From: Drouetiella hepatica Uher 2000/2452
GTDB lineage: Bacteria; Cyanobacteriota; Cyanobacteriia; Elainellales; Elainellaceae
Length of the DNA stretch: 64,000 bases
Assembly (NCBI GenBank): GCA_019359505.1
Contig: JAHHHD010000001.1
Span: forward strand, 124,001 to 188,000
Reading direction: 5' to 3'
Below the pieces are notes generated by a model, which had not been told where the DNA came from, did no database searches, and saw only the letters and a program-made list of their open reading frames with translations. Of this stretch, positions 1-7,966 are shown piece after piece (position 1 is the first letter of the stretch; each line of letters begins with the position of its first letter). A program made the translations under genes and the position numbers.

Positions 1-1
1 A

Positions 2-577
2 GATTGGTTGCCGACTCTGGGTGGGCGATCGATGGTGCCAATTTTGCAGCAGCTTGACCAGACGGTGCAGCGCGTCAGAGCGGAAACGGGGAGCGATCGC
101 ATTAACTTGGTCGGTCACTCGGCAGGCGGCTGGATTTGCCGAATTTACCTAGGCGAAACCTCCTACGACGTTCATCCCGGCGATGCGGACAAGGTGCGTC
201 TCTGGAAAGCTTTCTCGCAGGTGCAGACCCTGACGACGCTAGGAACGCCCCATGTGAGCCAGGAGCGCTGGACAAAGCGCAATTTGGATTTTGTCAAAAA
301 TAGCTGCCTTCCGCATCCTGAAGTGCGCCATATTTGTGTTGCCGGAAAATCAATCTATGGCAAACGGCAGCTTGGCAATTGGTTTGCCTACAGTAGCTAT
401 GAACTCACCTGCGGGCGGGGTGACTGCTGGGGCGATGGCATTACGCCGATCGCATCTGCCCATCTGGAGGGCGCAGAAAACCTGACCTTAGAAAACGTGC
501 TGCATTCTCCGCGATCGGGAAAACTCTGGTACGGATCGGCTGAGCCGCTAAAGGTTTGGGCGGCACATCTGGCGTAA
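2..577 (+). CDS. Alpha/beta hydrolase (lipase-like), 5' truncated by window edge
   Basis: C-terminal part of an alpha/beta hydrolase. The frame is open from the first base of the window (reads DWLPTLGG), so the true start lies upstream. A nucleophile elbow GHSAGG carries the probable catalytic serine, about residue 38 of the visible part. A later WGDGITP segment and the LHSPRSG segment near the C-terminus could supply the Asp and His of the triad; this assignment is inferred from order, not aligned. It resembles cyanobacterial triacylglycerol-lipase/esterase-like proteins; the substrate cannot be read from the sequence. It ends in TAA at 575-577. A degenerate piece of the D-type palindromic element follows at about 593-650. 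Confidence 0.75.
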   Translation, partial: DWLPTLGGRSMVPILQQLDQTVQRVRAETGSDRINLVGHSAGGWICRIYLGETSYDVHPGDADKVRLWKAFSQVQTLTTLGTPHVSQERWTKRNLDFVKNSCLPHPEVRHICVAGKSIYGKRQLGNWFAYSSYELTCGRGDCWGDGITPIASAHLEGAENLTLENVLHSPRSGKLWYGSAEPLKVWAAHLA

Positions 578-730
578 TCTCTCCTCTCTTCGTTATGGCT
601 GTCGCCAGTTTGCTGGGGGCATTTTGGGTGGTTGCTATGCTTACCGCTGGCAAACGGAGAGGTGATGATAGTCATGAAGTTGAGGCGATCGGTTACATTA
701 ACGAAAGACGAATTACATCTAGCCCCGCCC

Positions 731-1117
731 ATGCTAATTGAACTTTTGCCTTTCCAATTTAAAATTGACATCACCACATTGGCAGGCATCGGGCTGTGGG
801 CACTGGCGCTGTACCTGGGCTTTTCCCCCGTTAGCGAATGGGTGATAGAGCAGTTGACGCGCTGGATGAATTTTATGGAGCGATCGCTCTACTTCTCTAC
901 GCAGGAGTATGAGCGTTCCCGCAAAGCCAGTGAATCGCTCAACGATCTGTTTGCTTCACTGCTGAGCATCATTCCCTTTCTGGTCGTGGGCGGATTGTGC
1001 AACTGGGGCGTTGATGCAGGGCTGGGACATAGCTGGACAATTAGCATGGGCATTATTGCCTGTATTAGCTGTGGTGTCTACGACCTGGGTCGGCGAGATG
1101 GGCAGTCGGCAGATTGA
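731..1117 (+). CDS. Hypothetical small membrane protein
   Basis: A 128-residue protein that I do not recognise. The ATG at 731 is preferred over an upstream start because the upstream part overlaps a degraded repeat and is not protein-like. There is one hydrophobic segment near residues 15-32, a charged middle (WMNFMERSLYF, then a SxKASESLNDL helix), and two more hydrophobic segments near residues 75-95 and 103-120. It is therefore probably an integral membrane protein with two or three spans. The gene stands alone and converges on the anti-sigma-factor-like gene at 1176; a strong hairpin lies between them. No functional motif is visible. Confidence 0.55.
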   Translation: MLIELLPFQFKIDITTLAGIGLWALALYLGFSPVSEWVIEQLTRWMNFMERSLYFSTQEYERSRKASESLNDLFASLLSIIPFLVVGGLCNWGVDAGLGHSWTISMGIIACISCGVYDLGRRDGQSAD

Positions 1118-1125
1118 AGGGGATG

Positions 1126-1170
1126 TTTTTTGTTGAAGAGGGGCGCAGAGCGCCCCTCTTCAACAAAAAA
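1126..1170. repeat. Palindromic hairpin element between convergent genes
   Basis: Two 21-nt arms (1126-1146 and 1150-1170) are perfect reverse complements separated by AGA. The arms begin with T6 and end with A6, so the hairpin can act as a Rho-independent terminator in both directions. That suits its place between a plus-strand gene ending at 1117 and a minus-strand gene ending at 1176. The core design (T-run, unique stem, GC-rich top with a 3-nt loop) is the same as in the other palindromes of this window. Confidence 0.8.
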
Positions 1171-1175
1171 TCATC

Positions 1176-1595
1176 TTAGAGAGCGCAGTGCCATTGCTTC
1201 ACCATTACCAAGCAGTTGCGTCGATCGACACGAGTATAGCTAAAGCCATCTGCCAGCTGTTCCAGCAATTTCAAGCCGCGCCCACCCGTTGAGGCTGTGT
1301 CTACTTTTTCGGGCAAACTCTTCACTTTTTGCAGCAAATCGAACGGTTCGCCGTAGTCCCAAATGCGGATTTCAAGCTGCTGATCTAGTAATTGCAGCTC
1401 AATATCGATCGGCAGATCGATCGCCTTGCTTTGATGGGCGTGACGCACCGCATTGGTAAATCCCTCTGCCAGAAGCGTCTGGCACTGCATAAAGGTTGTT
1501 TCTGGCAGCGATGACTGAGTAAACGCATCAAACCAGGTCAGGATCTGAACCAGTTCACTCAAATCGGTTTTCGCTCGAAAACTGCTTTTTGGCAT
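1176..1595 (-). CDS. RsbW-like anti-sigma regulatory kinase (HATPase_c_2)
   Basis: A 139-residue stand-alone GHKL-type ATPase domain of the RsbW/SpoIIAB class. These are serine kinases that hold anti-anti-sigma factors or sigma factors in partner-switching systems. Visible signs are the N-box region (LLAEGFTNAVRHA, with Glu44 and Asn48), the G1-type box DYGEPFD, and the G2 region GGRGLKLL. There is no sensor domain or histidine-transfer domain, which separates it from sensor kinases. It is divergent from the receiver-PP2C gene starting at 1797, with about 200 bp shared. That pairing is typical of a phosphatase/kinase switch, though no STAS-domain partner is visible in the window. The switch role is inferred; the fold assignment is firm. 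Confidence 0.8.
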   Translation of the reverse strand: MPKSSFRAKTDLSELVQILTWFDAFTQSSLPETTFMQCQTLLAEGFTNAVRHAHQSKAIDLPIDIELQLLDQQLEIRIWDYGEPFDLLQKVKSLPEKVDTASTGGRGLKLLEQLADGFSYTRVDRRNCLVMVKQWHCAL

Positions 1596-1796
1596 TGTGG
1601 AGAACGGTCACAACGGAAGATAGGGAACGCGGCGGGATGTTAGCTGAACGTTGAGAGCGTGGCTTAATCTGAGTATGAATTTTTTGAAAGGCAGAGTACC
1701 CAGATCACTGTATCGTTTTGGGCATGATATTTCCAGAGGTGCTTTGAGCGCATCAAGCCTTAGCTCTTGAAGTCTCAGAATTATCATGGTTTAGAA

Positions 1797-2954
1797 ATGG
1801 TTCAGATACTAATTGTTGACGATGACCCCGTCATCCGGATGATTTTAAGGAAAACGCTGCAAGCTCAAGGTTATCAGGTTGCGGTCGCAGAGAGCGGCGA
1901 GGAATGCATCCTGCAAGCGAAAGCCCTGCGTCCAGCGCTGATCATTTGCGATTGGCTGATGGCAGGCATTACGGGTCTAGAAGTCTGCCGTCAAATCAAA
2001 GCTGACCCAGACTTATCCAGTATTTTCTTCATCCTGCTTACCTCTCGATCGGGGGTCGTAGATCGGGTCATAGGGCTAGATGCAGGAGCTGATGATTTTT
2101 TGCCCAAGCCCATTGAAGTGCATGAGCTACAGGCAAGAGTGCGATCGGGACTACGGCTCCACCAGTCGGCACAAGATCTTCAGCAGCTAGTCCAAGATCT
2201 GCAAACGCAAAAGCAGCTTCTAGAAACCGAACTTGCCGAAGCCTCCGCCTATGTGCGATCGCTCTTGCCCCATCCCCTCACTGGAAAAGTCTCCACCACC
2301 TATCGGTTTTTACCCTCTAGCCAGCTGGGCGGCGATTGTTTTGACTATTTTTGGCTCGATCCCGATTTCCTAGCCATTTACCTGCTCGATGTTTCAGGAC
2401 ATGGACTAGGCTCAGCACTGCTCTCGGTGACTGTGCAAAATATGCTGCGATCGCAGTCTCTCCCCAGCGCCAATTTTTATCAGCCCAGCAATGTGTTGCG
2501 ATCGCTCAACGAAATCTTTGATATGGATGAGCATCACAGCCGCTATTTCACCATTTGGTATGGAGTGTACAACCAACAGAAACGGCAGTTAGTTTATGCG
2601 AGTGCCGGACATCCTCCAGCGGTTTTGATGTCGGCGCAAGTCTCGTCATCTGCCGATATTCAGCTCCTCAAAACGCGGGGAATGCCGATCGGCATGTTAA
2701 CGGAGAGCAAGTATCCCAGCGACTTCTGTGAAGTTCGCCCGGACGACACGCTCTACCTCTTTAGCGACGGTATTTATGAGGTGGCGCAATCAGATGAAGT
2801 GCCCTGGAACTTAAATGAATTTATTCAGCTCCTCAGCCAGATGCATGGTTCGCAGCCCGATCCGCTCGATCCCATTATTCAAGCCATGCAGTCTTTCAGC
2901 GGCAAAGGCAGCTTTGAGGATGATTGCTCTCTGTTGCAGGTGAAATTTGGCTAG
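1797..2954 (+). CDS. Response regulator with PP2C/SpoIIE phosphatase output (RsbU-like)
   Basis: 385 residues from the ATG at 1797; a TTG at 1767 would add ten residues not needed by the receiver fold. Residues 3-120 form a receiver domain with the acidic cluster DDD at 8-10, phospho-acceptor Asp52 (IICDWL) and the Lys of LPKP. A coiled linker follows (about 130-165). The rest is a PP2C-type SpoIIE phosphatase with metal-binding signatures GGDCFDY, DVSGHG, FSDGIYE and a final EDDCSLL. The family dephosphorylates serine-phosphorylated anti-anti-sigma factors when the receiver is phosphorylated. The neighbouring RsbW-like gene on the other strand supports that role. The cognate histidine kinase is not identifiable here. 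Confidence 0.85.
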   Translation: MVQILIVDDDPVIRMILRKTLQAQGYQVAVAESGEECILQAKALRPALIICDWLMAGITGLEVCRQIKADPDLSSIFFILLTSRSGVVDRVIGLDAGADDFLPKPIEVHELQARVRSGLRLHQSAQDLQQLVQDLQTQKQLLETELAEASAYVRSLLPHPLTGKVSTTYRFLPSSQLGGDCFDYFWLDPDFLAIYLLDVSGHGLGSALLSVTVQNMLRSQSLPSANFYQPSNVLRSLNEIFDMDEHHSRYFTIWYGVYNQQKRQLVYASAGHPPAVLMSAQVSSSADIQLLKTRGMPIGMLTESKYPSDFCEVRPDDTLYLFSDGIYEVAQSDEVPWNLNEFIQLLSQMHGSQPDPLDPIIQAMQSFSGKGSFEDDCSLLQVKFG

Positions 2955-3075
2955 AGTGAAAAGGCGCTAATAGATCGCAAATGAAAAATAAATATTGCTA
3001 AATTCCTCCGTTTTCGAGACTTGACCTTATAATCACAGCGTGCTTTTCGCAAATGCAAGGTTCAGTCAGGATTTT

Positions 3076-5283
3076 ATGAAACTATCTAAGAAATGCAATG
3101 CCGTAACCGCTTTAGCGTTGCTAGCTTTTGCCGTTACTCCATCAGCCGCCTTAACCTCAAACGTAGTCCTGGCTCAAGCTGCATTCCCCATTCCAGCACC
3201 TCTGCCCCAAGGCACAACGGTAAAGATTGACGGATCTACCAGCATGAAGTCCATTAACCAGGCGCTGAGCGATCGCTTCAAAACTCAGTTTCCGGGTACG
3301 CAGGTAAATTCCGGCTACGGCGGCAGTGAGGCGTCGCTCCAGGCGGTCTTGGACGGCAAAATAGATTTGGCGGCGATCGGTCGTCCGCTGACGGCAGAAG
3401 AACTGGCGAAAGGCTTGGTTGCCGTCCCGGTTGCCCGCAGCAAGATTGCCATTTTTGTGGGAGCCAACAATCCTTTTACTCAAGGCTTGACGGGCGAACA
3501 GTTTGCCAGCATCTTTAGAGGCGAAGCTGTGGAGTGGTCGCAGGTGGGCGGAATCGATTTGCCGATTCGTTTGATCGATCGCCCCGATGCCAGCGACACC
3601 CGCCGCGCTTTGTCCAGCTATCCTGTCTTTCAAGCCGCTCCCTTCCAGACGGGCGCAAACGCTCTCAAAGTGGCAGAAGATAGTACAGAAGCCGTGATTC
3701 AGCAGTTGGGCAATGATGGCATCAGCTATGGCATTGTCGAGCAGGTGAGCAACAACCCGGCTGTGCGCGTTCTTCCCCTCTACGGAACCTTGCCCAACGA
3801 TCCACGCTACCCTTTCTCACAGCCGTTTTCCTACGTCTACAAGGGCGCTAATCCTAGCCCAGCCGTCCAGGGTTTCTTGGGCATTGCTACTGCGCCCGAT
3901 AGTCAGGCAGCCGTAGAGGCAGCCAGAATCGCTGCGGTCACGGCGGGAGCGATCGCAACGGCGGCAAGTCCAGCGGCGGCTCCAACAGCTCCTCCTCAGC
4001 TCAATGCTCCTAGCCCAGCAGTTTCGCCGGGAGCAGCATTACCCAGTGCAGCCTCGCCAGGAACAGCCTCGCCGAGCGCAGTTGCCTCAAGTCCCAGCGC
4101 AAGCGCTTCACCGGGTAATCTAATCGCTGACGTTGAAGGTGACGGTCTATTATCGCGCTGGTGGTGGCTGCTCCCAGCCTTAGGAGGATTAGGGCTTTTG
4201 GCATGGCTACTGCGCGATCGACCACCCGCTGACGAAATCAGCAGTGGAATTAGAGTGGAGCCAGGATCGAGGGAACCGATCGCACCTGCCACTGTTATTC
4301 CTGCTGCATCTATTCCTGCTGCATCAGAAGACACGTTTGCACCTGTACTACCAGTATCTTCAGCAGTGTCTAGCGTCCCTGACAGCCGCATTGTTCTTAC
4401 CCCGCGCAACTGCAAATCTGCTTATGCTTACTGGGAAGTGCCCGAAGCCCATAAAACCTTGCTCAAGCAACAGGGTGGACAAGAGCTGACGCTGCGGCTT
4501 TACGATGTCACCGATATTGATGCCTACTACCAAACTCCCCATAGCACCCAGGAGTTTGCTTGCTCAGAAGCATCTCCAGATCTGCATGTGCCCATTCCTG
4601 TGGACGATCGAGACTATATTGCTGAAATTGGATACATGACGGCTGAGCAACGCTGGCTGCCCTTAGCGCGATCGCCCCATGTGCGGGTTCCGGTCTGCAT
4701 TCCTTCAGATCAGAAACTCAGTTCGCCTACCGAGACTCCCCTCAGTTTCGAGGCTCCGCCTGTGGATGCGGTTGCACCCGTCGTTCTTAACACAGCTCCG
4801 GCCGATGCCCCTCTAGTTGACGCTCCTTCAAGAGAAACCGCTCATTCAAGAGAATCCATTCCTTCAAGAGAAGTCGTTGCGGCAGATCCTCCCCCGTCTA
4901 ACATTTCAGCTGCCTCAGAAAGTCGGCTACTTCTGGTTCCCCGCAGTGCAGACGAAATCTACGTCTACTGGGAAGTTTCGGAAGAGCGTAAGCAGGAGTT
5001 GCGGCAGCAGGGCGGACATCGTCTGGTGTTGCGAATTTACGATATTACGGGCGTAGACTTGAGCGATCAGCCACCCAAAGGCTTACAGCAGTTTGAATGC
5101 AGTGAAACCGCTAACGATCGCCATGTTAGCGTTCCCTCCTATGGTGATTACATTGCGACGTTAGGCTATCTCACCGAAGAAGGAAGATGGCTCCCCGTAG
5201 CGCGATCGACCCCTGTACGCATCCGCTCTGCCAATGCTCCCACGAATGCTCCTACCCCCCGACAAACTCCGCACGATCGTTAA
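3076..5283 (+). CDS. PstS-like substrate-binding domain fused to two DUF4912 domains
   Basis: 735 residues from the ATG at 3076, preceded by TCAGGA; a GTG at 3040 is an alternative. A signal peptide (KLSKKCNAV then a hydrophobic stretch ending near SAALTSNVVLAQ) is followed by a phosphate-binding-protein-like domain (VKIDGSTSM, GYGGSEASLQAVLDGKIDLAAIGR). A Ala/Ser/Pro-rich linker of about 60 residues, a membrane segment (WWWLLPALGGLGLLAWLLRD, near residue 365) and two copies of DUF4912 complete it; each copy shows the YxYWEV and RLYDVT or RIYDIT signatures. The two DUF4912 copies flank another linker with SREx repeats. The binding domain would lie outside and DUF4912 on the other side of the membrane, so it may be an anchored sensor rather than a transporter subunit. 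No Pst permease genes adjoin it. Confidence 0.8.
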   Translation: MKLSKKCNAVTALALLAFAVTPSAALTSNVVLAQAAFPIPAPLPQGTTVKIDGSTSMKSINQALSDRFKTQFPGTQVNSGYGGSEASLQAVLDGKIDLAAIGRPLTAEELAKGLVAVPVARSKIAIFVGANNPFTQGLTGEQFASIFRGEAVEWSQVGGIDLPIRLIDRPDASDTRRALSSYPVFQAAPFQTGANALKVAEDSTEAVIQQLGNDGISYGIVEQVSNNPAVRVLPLYGTLPNDPRYPFSQPFSYVYKGANPSPAVQGFLGIATAPDSQAAVEAARIAAVTAGAIATAASPAAAPTAPPQLNAPSPAVSPGAALPSAASPGTASPSAVASSPSASASPGNLIADVEGDGLLSRWWWLLPALGGLGLLAWLLRDRPPADEISSGIRVEPGSREPIAPATVIPAASIPAASEDTFAPVLPVSSAVSSVPDSRIVLTPRNCKSAYAYWEVPEAHKTLLKQQGGQELTLRLYDVTDIDAYYQTPHSTQEFACSEASPDLHVPIPVDDRDYIAEIGYMTAEQRWLPLARSPHVRVPVCIPSDQKLSSPTETPLSFEAPPVDAVAPVVLNTAPADAPLVDAPSRETAHSRESIPSREVVAADPPPSNISAASESRLLLVPRSADEIYVYWEVSEERKQELRQQGGHRLVLRIYDITGVDLSDQPPKGLQQFECSETANDRHVSVPSYGDYIATLGYLTEEGRWLPVARSTPVRIRSANAPTNAPTPRQTPHDR

Positions 5284-5345
5284 GCTATAAAAATAATGCC
5301 TATGCCAATTGCTTTACTCAGTAGTGCGAATCTTTAGTTCTTCAG

Positions 5346-5440
5346 GTATGGCAACCGCCAAGGCGGTTAGGATGGGGACGTTTTGGGTGGGACGCTGCGC
5401 GCCCCACCCAAAACGTCCTAAGCAAACTGGTGATATAGCC
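5346..5440. repeat. Palindromic element, family D
   Basis: The hairpin 5376-5418 (GGACGTTTTGGGTGGG and its complement) sits inside ends reading GCAACCGCCAAGGCGGTTAG on the left and CCTAAGCAAACTGG on the right. The same ends recur around 7443, 41448 and 59034. It abuts and slightly overlaps a family A element on its right. Confidence 0.75.
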
Positions 5441-5536
5441 CTACGTAATTGAGTTAGGACGGGTTATTTTTTGAGAGCCGCGCGGAGCGCGGCTCTCAAA
5501 AAATAACCCATTGGATCTAAGCGCGTAGTTCTATAG
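5434..5536. repeat. Palindromic element, family A
   Basis: The ends are TATAGCCCTACGTAATTGAG on the left and ATCTAAGCGCGTAG..CTATA on the right, giving imperfect terminal inverted repeats TATAG..CTACG. The core hairpin 5461-5509 has two perfect 23-nt arms starting GGGTTATTTTTTGAGAG with loop GGA. Other A copies are at 43536, 57208 and, degraded, 31615. Confidence 0.8.
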
Positions 5537-5541
5537 CTATA

Positions 5542-5571
5542 AGAGAGGGGCGATCCATATCGCCCCTCTCT
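5542..5571. terminator. Hairpin, possible bidirectional terminator
   Basis: AGAGAGGGGCGAT and its exact complement are separated by CCAT. It lies between the convergent ends of the PstS-like/DUF4912 gene and the DUF937 gene. There is no long T-run on either side, so terminator function is likely but not certain. Confidence 0.45.
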
Positions 5572-5666
5572 AGCATTTAAAGCATCATGACTTGAAGCTC
5601 TATGTACTCTGTATTCAGATTACTGAATATACAGATTGCGACTATCCAAATTACCGAGATGGATAA

Positions 5667-6314
5667 TTACCGAGATGGATTCAGAAAGCGAGTTGCAAAT
5701 TTCATGACATCGCCCAAATCAGTATCTCCATCTCGATCGCTATCTAGGAAAGCACTGAGCAGAGGATTGCCGCCACCACCCGGTACACCTGGCTTGTTGG
5801 CTCCCAGGTTCAAAAAGCCCAGCACCACAGGAATCAACATAGGCAGCATAGACTGCACCATGGTTGGATTTAACCCCGTTTTTTGCGCCACAGCCTGCGC
5901 TACTTGCTGCTGCATTTGAGCCGGGATCAAGGACTGGAGCGCCGCGCCCATGCCGCCCCCCATGCCGCCCCCCATGCCGCCCCCCATAGCTGCCGTTGCT
6001 GCCTGACCCAGCATTCCTCCCAGAGGATTGCCTCCAGCAGTCTGACCCAGCATCCCTCCCAGAGGATTGCCGCCCCCTGCGAGCTGACCCAGCATTCCTG
6101 CAAGCTGCGAACTCCCCATCTCCGAACTCTGCTGCTGCAAAACCGGACGGAGTGCGCCTCCCAAAGCTGAGATCACATTTTGCGTTGTACCCGCATCTAA
6201 TCCAGTTTGCTGGCTAACCTGCTGAACTGAACTCAAAAGCGATCCCAATTGCCCTACACTGGCTTGCTGGTTGGGATTATTAACAGCGCTCAATACATCA
6301 AAGAAAAGTCCCAT
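5667..6314 (-). CDS. DUF937 family protein with Gly/Met repeats and an acidic Ca-binding-like motif
   Basis: 215 residues with an ATG start at 6314. The N-terminal half (GLFFDVLSAVNNPNQ, then a QxVSQQTGLDAGTTQNVIS helix) and a later SMLPMLIPVVLGFLN segment match the DUF937/YidB-like pattern. In between are repeats GGMLGQxAGGNPL and a run of GGGM units, encoded by short tandem DNA repeats at about 5948-6070. The C-terminus has DSDRDGDTDLGD, a dockerin/EF-hand-like calcium-binding loop. The family's function is unknown. The gene stands alone, converging with the upstream plus-strand gene. Confidence 0.75.
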   Translation of the reverse strand: MGLFFDVLSAVNNPNQQASVGQLGSLLSSVQQVSQQTGLDAGTTQNVISALGGALRPVLQQQSSEMGSSQLAGMLGQLAGGGNPLGGMLGQTAGGNPLGGMLGQAATAAMGGGMGGGMGGGMGAALQSLIPAQMQQQVAQAVAQKTGLNPTMVQSMLPMLIPVVLGFLNLGANKPGVPGGGGNPLLSAFLDSDRDGDTDLGDVMKFATRFLNPSR

Positions 6315-6404
6315 TTTTTTGCACCTTAGCTTGATAAAAGCTGGATAGTCTTTTCGGAGATATCTGCAACTCGATCGGCAGATTTAGAAGACTCATCTTT
6401 TACA

Positions 6405-6490
6405 GATCAGCCCCTCGTTAATGAATACCTCTAAATCAGAGGTTTTTACACTGATTTAATGGTTTTTTATCAAGCGGGGCTGATTTTTTA
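6405..6490. other. Structured intergenic stretch with alternative stem-loops
   Basis: An outer stem (ATCAGCCCC at 6406 pairs with GGGGCTGAT at 6476-6484, followed by T6) encloses two overlapping smaller stems. ACCTCT/AGAGGT is followed by T5, and TAAATCAG pairs with CTGATTTA. The two inner stems share bases and cannot form together. The T-runs read on the plus strand, although both flanking genes are on the minus strand. It may be a terminator or a 5' leader structure for the DUF937 gene. Confidence 0.4.
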
Positions 6491-6501
6491 TCAAGTGCAG
6501 G

Positions 6502-7125
6502 TCAAAACCCTCGTGGCGATCGCCTCCGTGCAGCCGTAGAATCTGCCATCAGCCAAGCGGCAACAATGCCACCTACAAAGCCAAACAGGTGCCCCTGCCA
6601 GGAAATGCCTAGCTGTCCTGGTAAAACGCCCCAGATTAAGCCTCCGTAAGCCAAACCCACGATAACGGAGAATAGAATAGAAACGAAGCTGCGCTCGAAG
6701 TAGCCGCGAGAGATCAAAAATCCCAGGTAGCCAAAAATTACGCCACTTGCCCCAATATGAACGGTGTTTGCGGGTGCAATAAGCCAGGTGCCCAGCCCAC
6801 CAATTAGCATGGCGATCGCCGTCACCCCAAAGAAATCGCTGGTGCGCCGCAGCATCATAAACCAGCCCAGCGTCACGAAAGGCACGGTATTGGCAATCAA
6901 ATGGGCAAAGTTGCCATGCAAAAAGGGTGCAAACAAAATCCCTCGCAACCCCATCACACTCCGAGGAATGATGCCAAAGCTGTTAAGCGCTCCACCCAAG
7001 AAAAAATCGACGATTTCGATCGCCCACATCAAGCCCACGGCGAAGACTAGGATGGCTACCTGAGCTTTGACTTCGCCCACCAAACCCCGAACTTCACGGT
7101 TTCTCCCAACTTCACGATTGCTCAT
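6502..7125 (-). CDS. Rhomboid-family intramembrane serine protease
   Basis: 207 residues with about six hydrophobic segments. The catalytic serine is in GASG (Ser127) and the catalytic histidine in GHLFGFVGG (His179). The HGNFAHLIAN segment near residue 70 carries the oxyanion-region His and Asn of the family. Rhomboids cut single-span membrane proteins within the bilayer; the substrate here is unknown. Its ATG overlaps the TGA of ycf34 (ATGA, positions 7122-7125), so the two genes are almost surely translated from one message. Confidence 0.85.
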   Translation of the reverse strand: MSNREVGRNREVRGLVGEVKAQVAILVFAVGLMWAIEIVDFFLGGALNSFGIIPRSVMGLRGILFAPFLHGNFAHLIANTVPFVTLGWFMMLRRTSDFFGVTAIAMLIGGLGTWLIAPANTVHIGASGVIFGYLGFLISRGYFERSFVSILFSVIVGLAYGGLIWGVLPGQLGISWQGHLFGFVGGIVAAWLMADSTAARRRSPRGF

Positions 7126-7370
7126 GTAGGCACCAACTCACCCGGACGCAAGCGTACCCATTTACCGATCTCTTCCTTAAAGCTCAGACAGCCTACCACG
7201 TCATATTCTTTCTCGATTGCGTCATCTAAGACCCGAATATTGGCGTTAATTTCGGGTGCTGTCGCTTCAAAATCAGGAGACTCGGTTAGATGCCGCTGTA
7301 GATGAAGCTCTTCTACTGCGTGATAGGTCGTGCAGCGATCGACGTAGTGGCAATTGATGCAAATACACAT
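7122..7370 (-). CDS. ycf34: Ycf34, plastid/cyanobacterial conserved protein
   Basis: 82 residues starting MCICINCHYVDRCTTYHAVE, the hallmark N-terminus of Ycf34. A longer frame reaching 7496 runs back into a palindromic element and is not real. Cysteines at 2, 4, 7 and 13 could hold a metal centre. Published work on the Synechocystis homologue describes an iron-sulfur protein linked to photosynthetic electron transport; that is family knowledge. It is the first gene of a two-gene unit with the rhomboid protease, and a family D element lies just upstream. Confidence 0.9.
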   Translation of the reverse strand: MCICINCHYVDRCTTYHAVEELHLQRHLTESPDFEATAPEINANIRVLDDAIEKEYDVVGCLSFKEEIGKWVRLRPGELVPT

Positions 7371-7442
7371 GGGCAAACCCCTCGCTTTTGCTACTCCATA
7401 CCCAATTCTAGAATATCCAATAATATTCTTGGGAAAACCTTT

Positions 7443-7538
7443 ATGGCTATCGCCAGTTTGCTTAGGATATTTAGGGTGGGGCGCTTCGCGCCCCACCCTA
7501 AATATCCCCGCCCTAACCGCCTTGGCGGTTGCTATATC
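7443..7538. repeat. Palindromic element, family D
   Basis: The hairpin 7465-7507 has perfect 20-nt arms (GGATATTTAGGGTGGGGCGC) with loop TTC. The ends GCTATCGCCAGTTTGCTTAG and CTAACCGCCTTGGCGGTTGC match the copy at 5346 in reverse orientation. Confidence 0.8.
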
Positions 7539-7683
7539 TCTTCTTGAAGGCTCTTTTCGAGTCCGGTTAGGATCGCGTACAAAAAAAGCCCAACAGGTTT
7601 TAGAAGGGTTGCAGGTTAATTTGCGATCGTTGGAAGAAGCTTACGAGGGCTGCGATCGCCTCGCGTTGATTAGAAAGCATTGA
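7539..7683 (+). other. Possible short coding remnant, uncertain
   Basis: This short open plus-strand frame between the element and the tRNA reads like protein (VRLGSRTKKAQQVLEGLQVN, then LEEAYEGCDRL). It has no start of its own outside the repeat. It may be the tail of a gene cut by insertion of the element, or a chance frame. No homologue is recognised. Confidence 0.2.
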
Positions 7684-7722
7684 CCTACAGCGGGGCAGAT
7701 TCCTCCACGCTATAAGTCCCAA

Positions 7723-7795
7723 AGCTGGTGACAAGACTCGAACTTGCGACCGGCGGTTTACAAAACCGCTGCTCTACCAACTGAGCTACACCAGC
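7723..7795 (-). tRNA. trnT-UGU: tRNA-Thr (anticodon UGU)
   Basis: On the minus strand a 73-nt cloverleaf runs from GCTGGTG to its pairing CACCAGC plus discriminator U. The D arm contains GCTCAGTTGGTAGAGC. The anticodon stem is GCGGT/ACCGC with loop TTTGTAA, giving anticodon UGU. The T arm contains GTTCGAGTC. CCA is not encoded. Confidence 0.95.
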
Positions 7796-7840
7796 AATTC
7801 GGATCTCAATATAACAAACTTTCAGCCGTTTCTATGCAAT

Positions 7841-7948
7841 TCACAGCGCTTTGCGCTTAGTTAATTGTGGGTTATTTTTGTAGAAGCCGCGCAGAGCAAG
7901 GCTTCTACAAAAATAACTGTGGTTTATGCAATTGAAAATTGCTGTAAA
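7841..7948. repeat. Palindromic element, family C
   Basis: The ends TTCACAGCGCTTTGCGCTTAG and GCAATTGAAAATTGCTGTAAA share the terminal inverted motif TT.ACAGC. The hairpin 7871-7917 (GTTATTTTTGTAGAAGCC arms) is perfect except at the top. The second copy, in reverse orientation, is at 23999-24102. Confidence 0.75.
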
Positions 7949-7966
7949 TCATGCCTCGACCAGCCA

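Noticed and set aside
7371-7496. Longer N-terminus for Ycf34
   Set aside because: The extra 42 codons run into a palindromic element; the family starts at MCIC.
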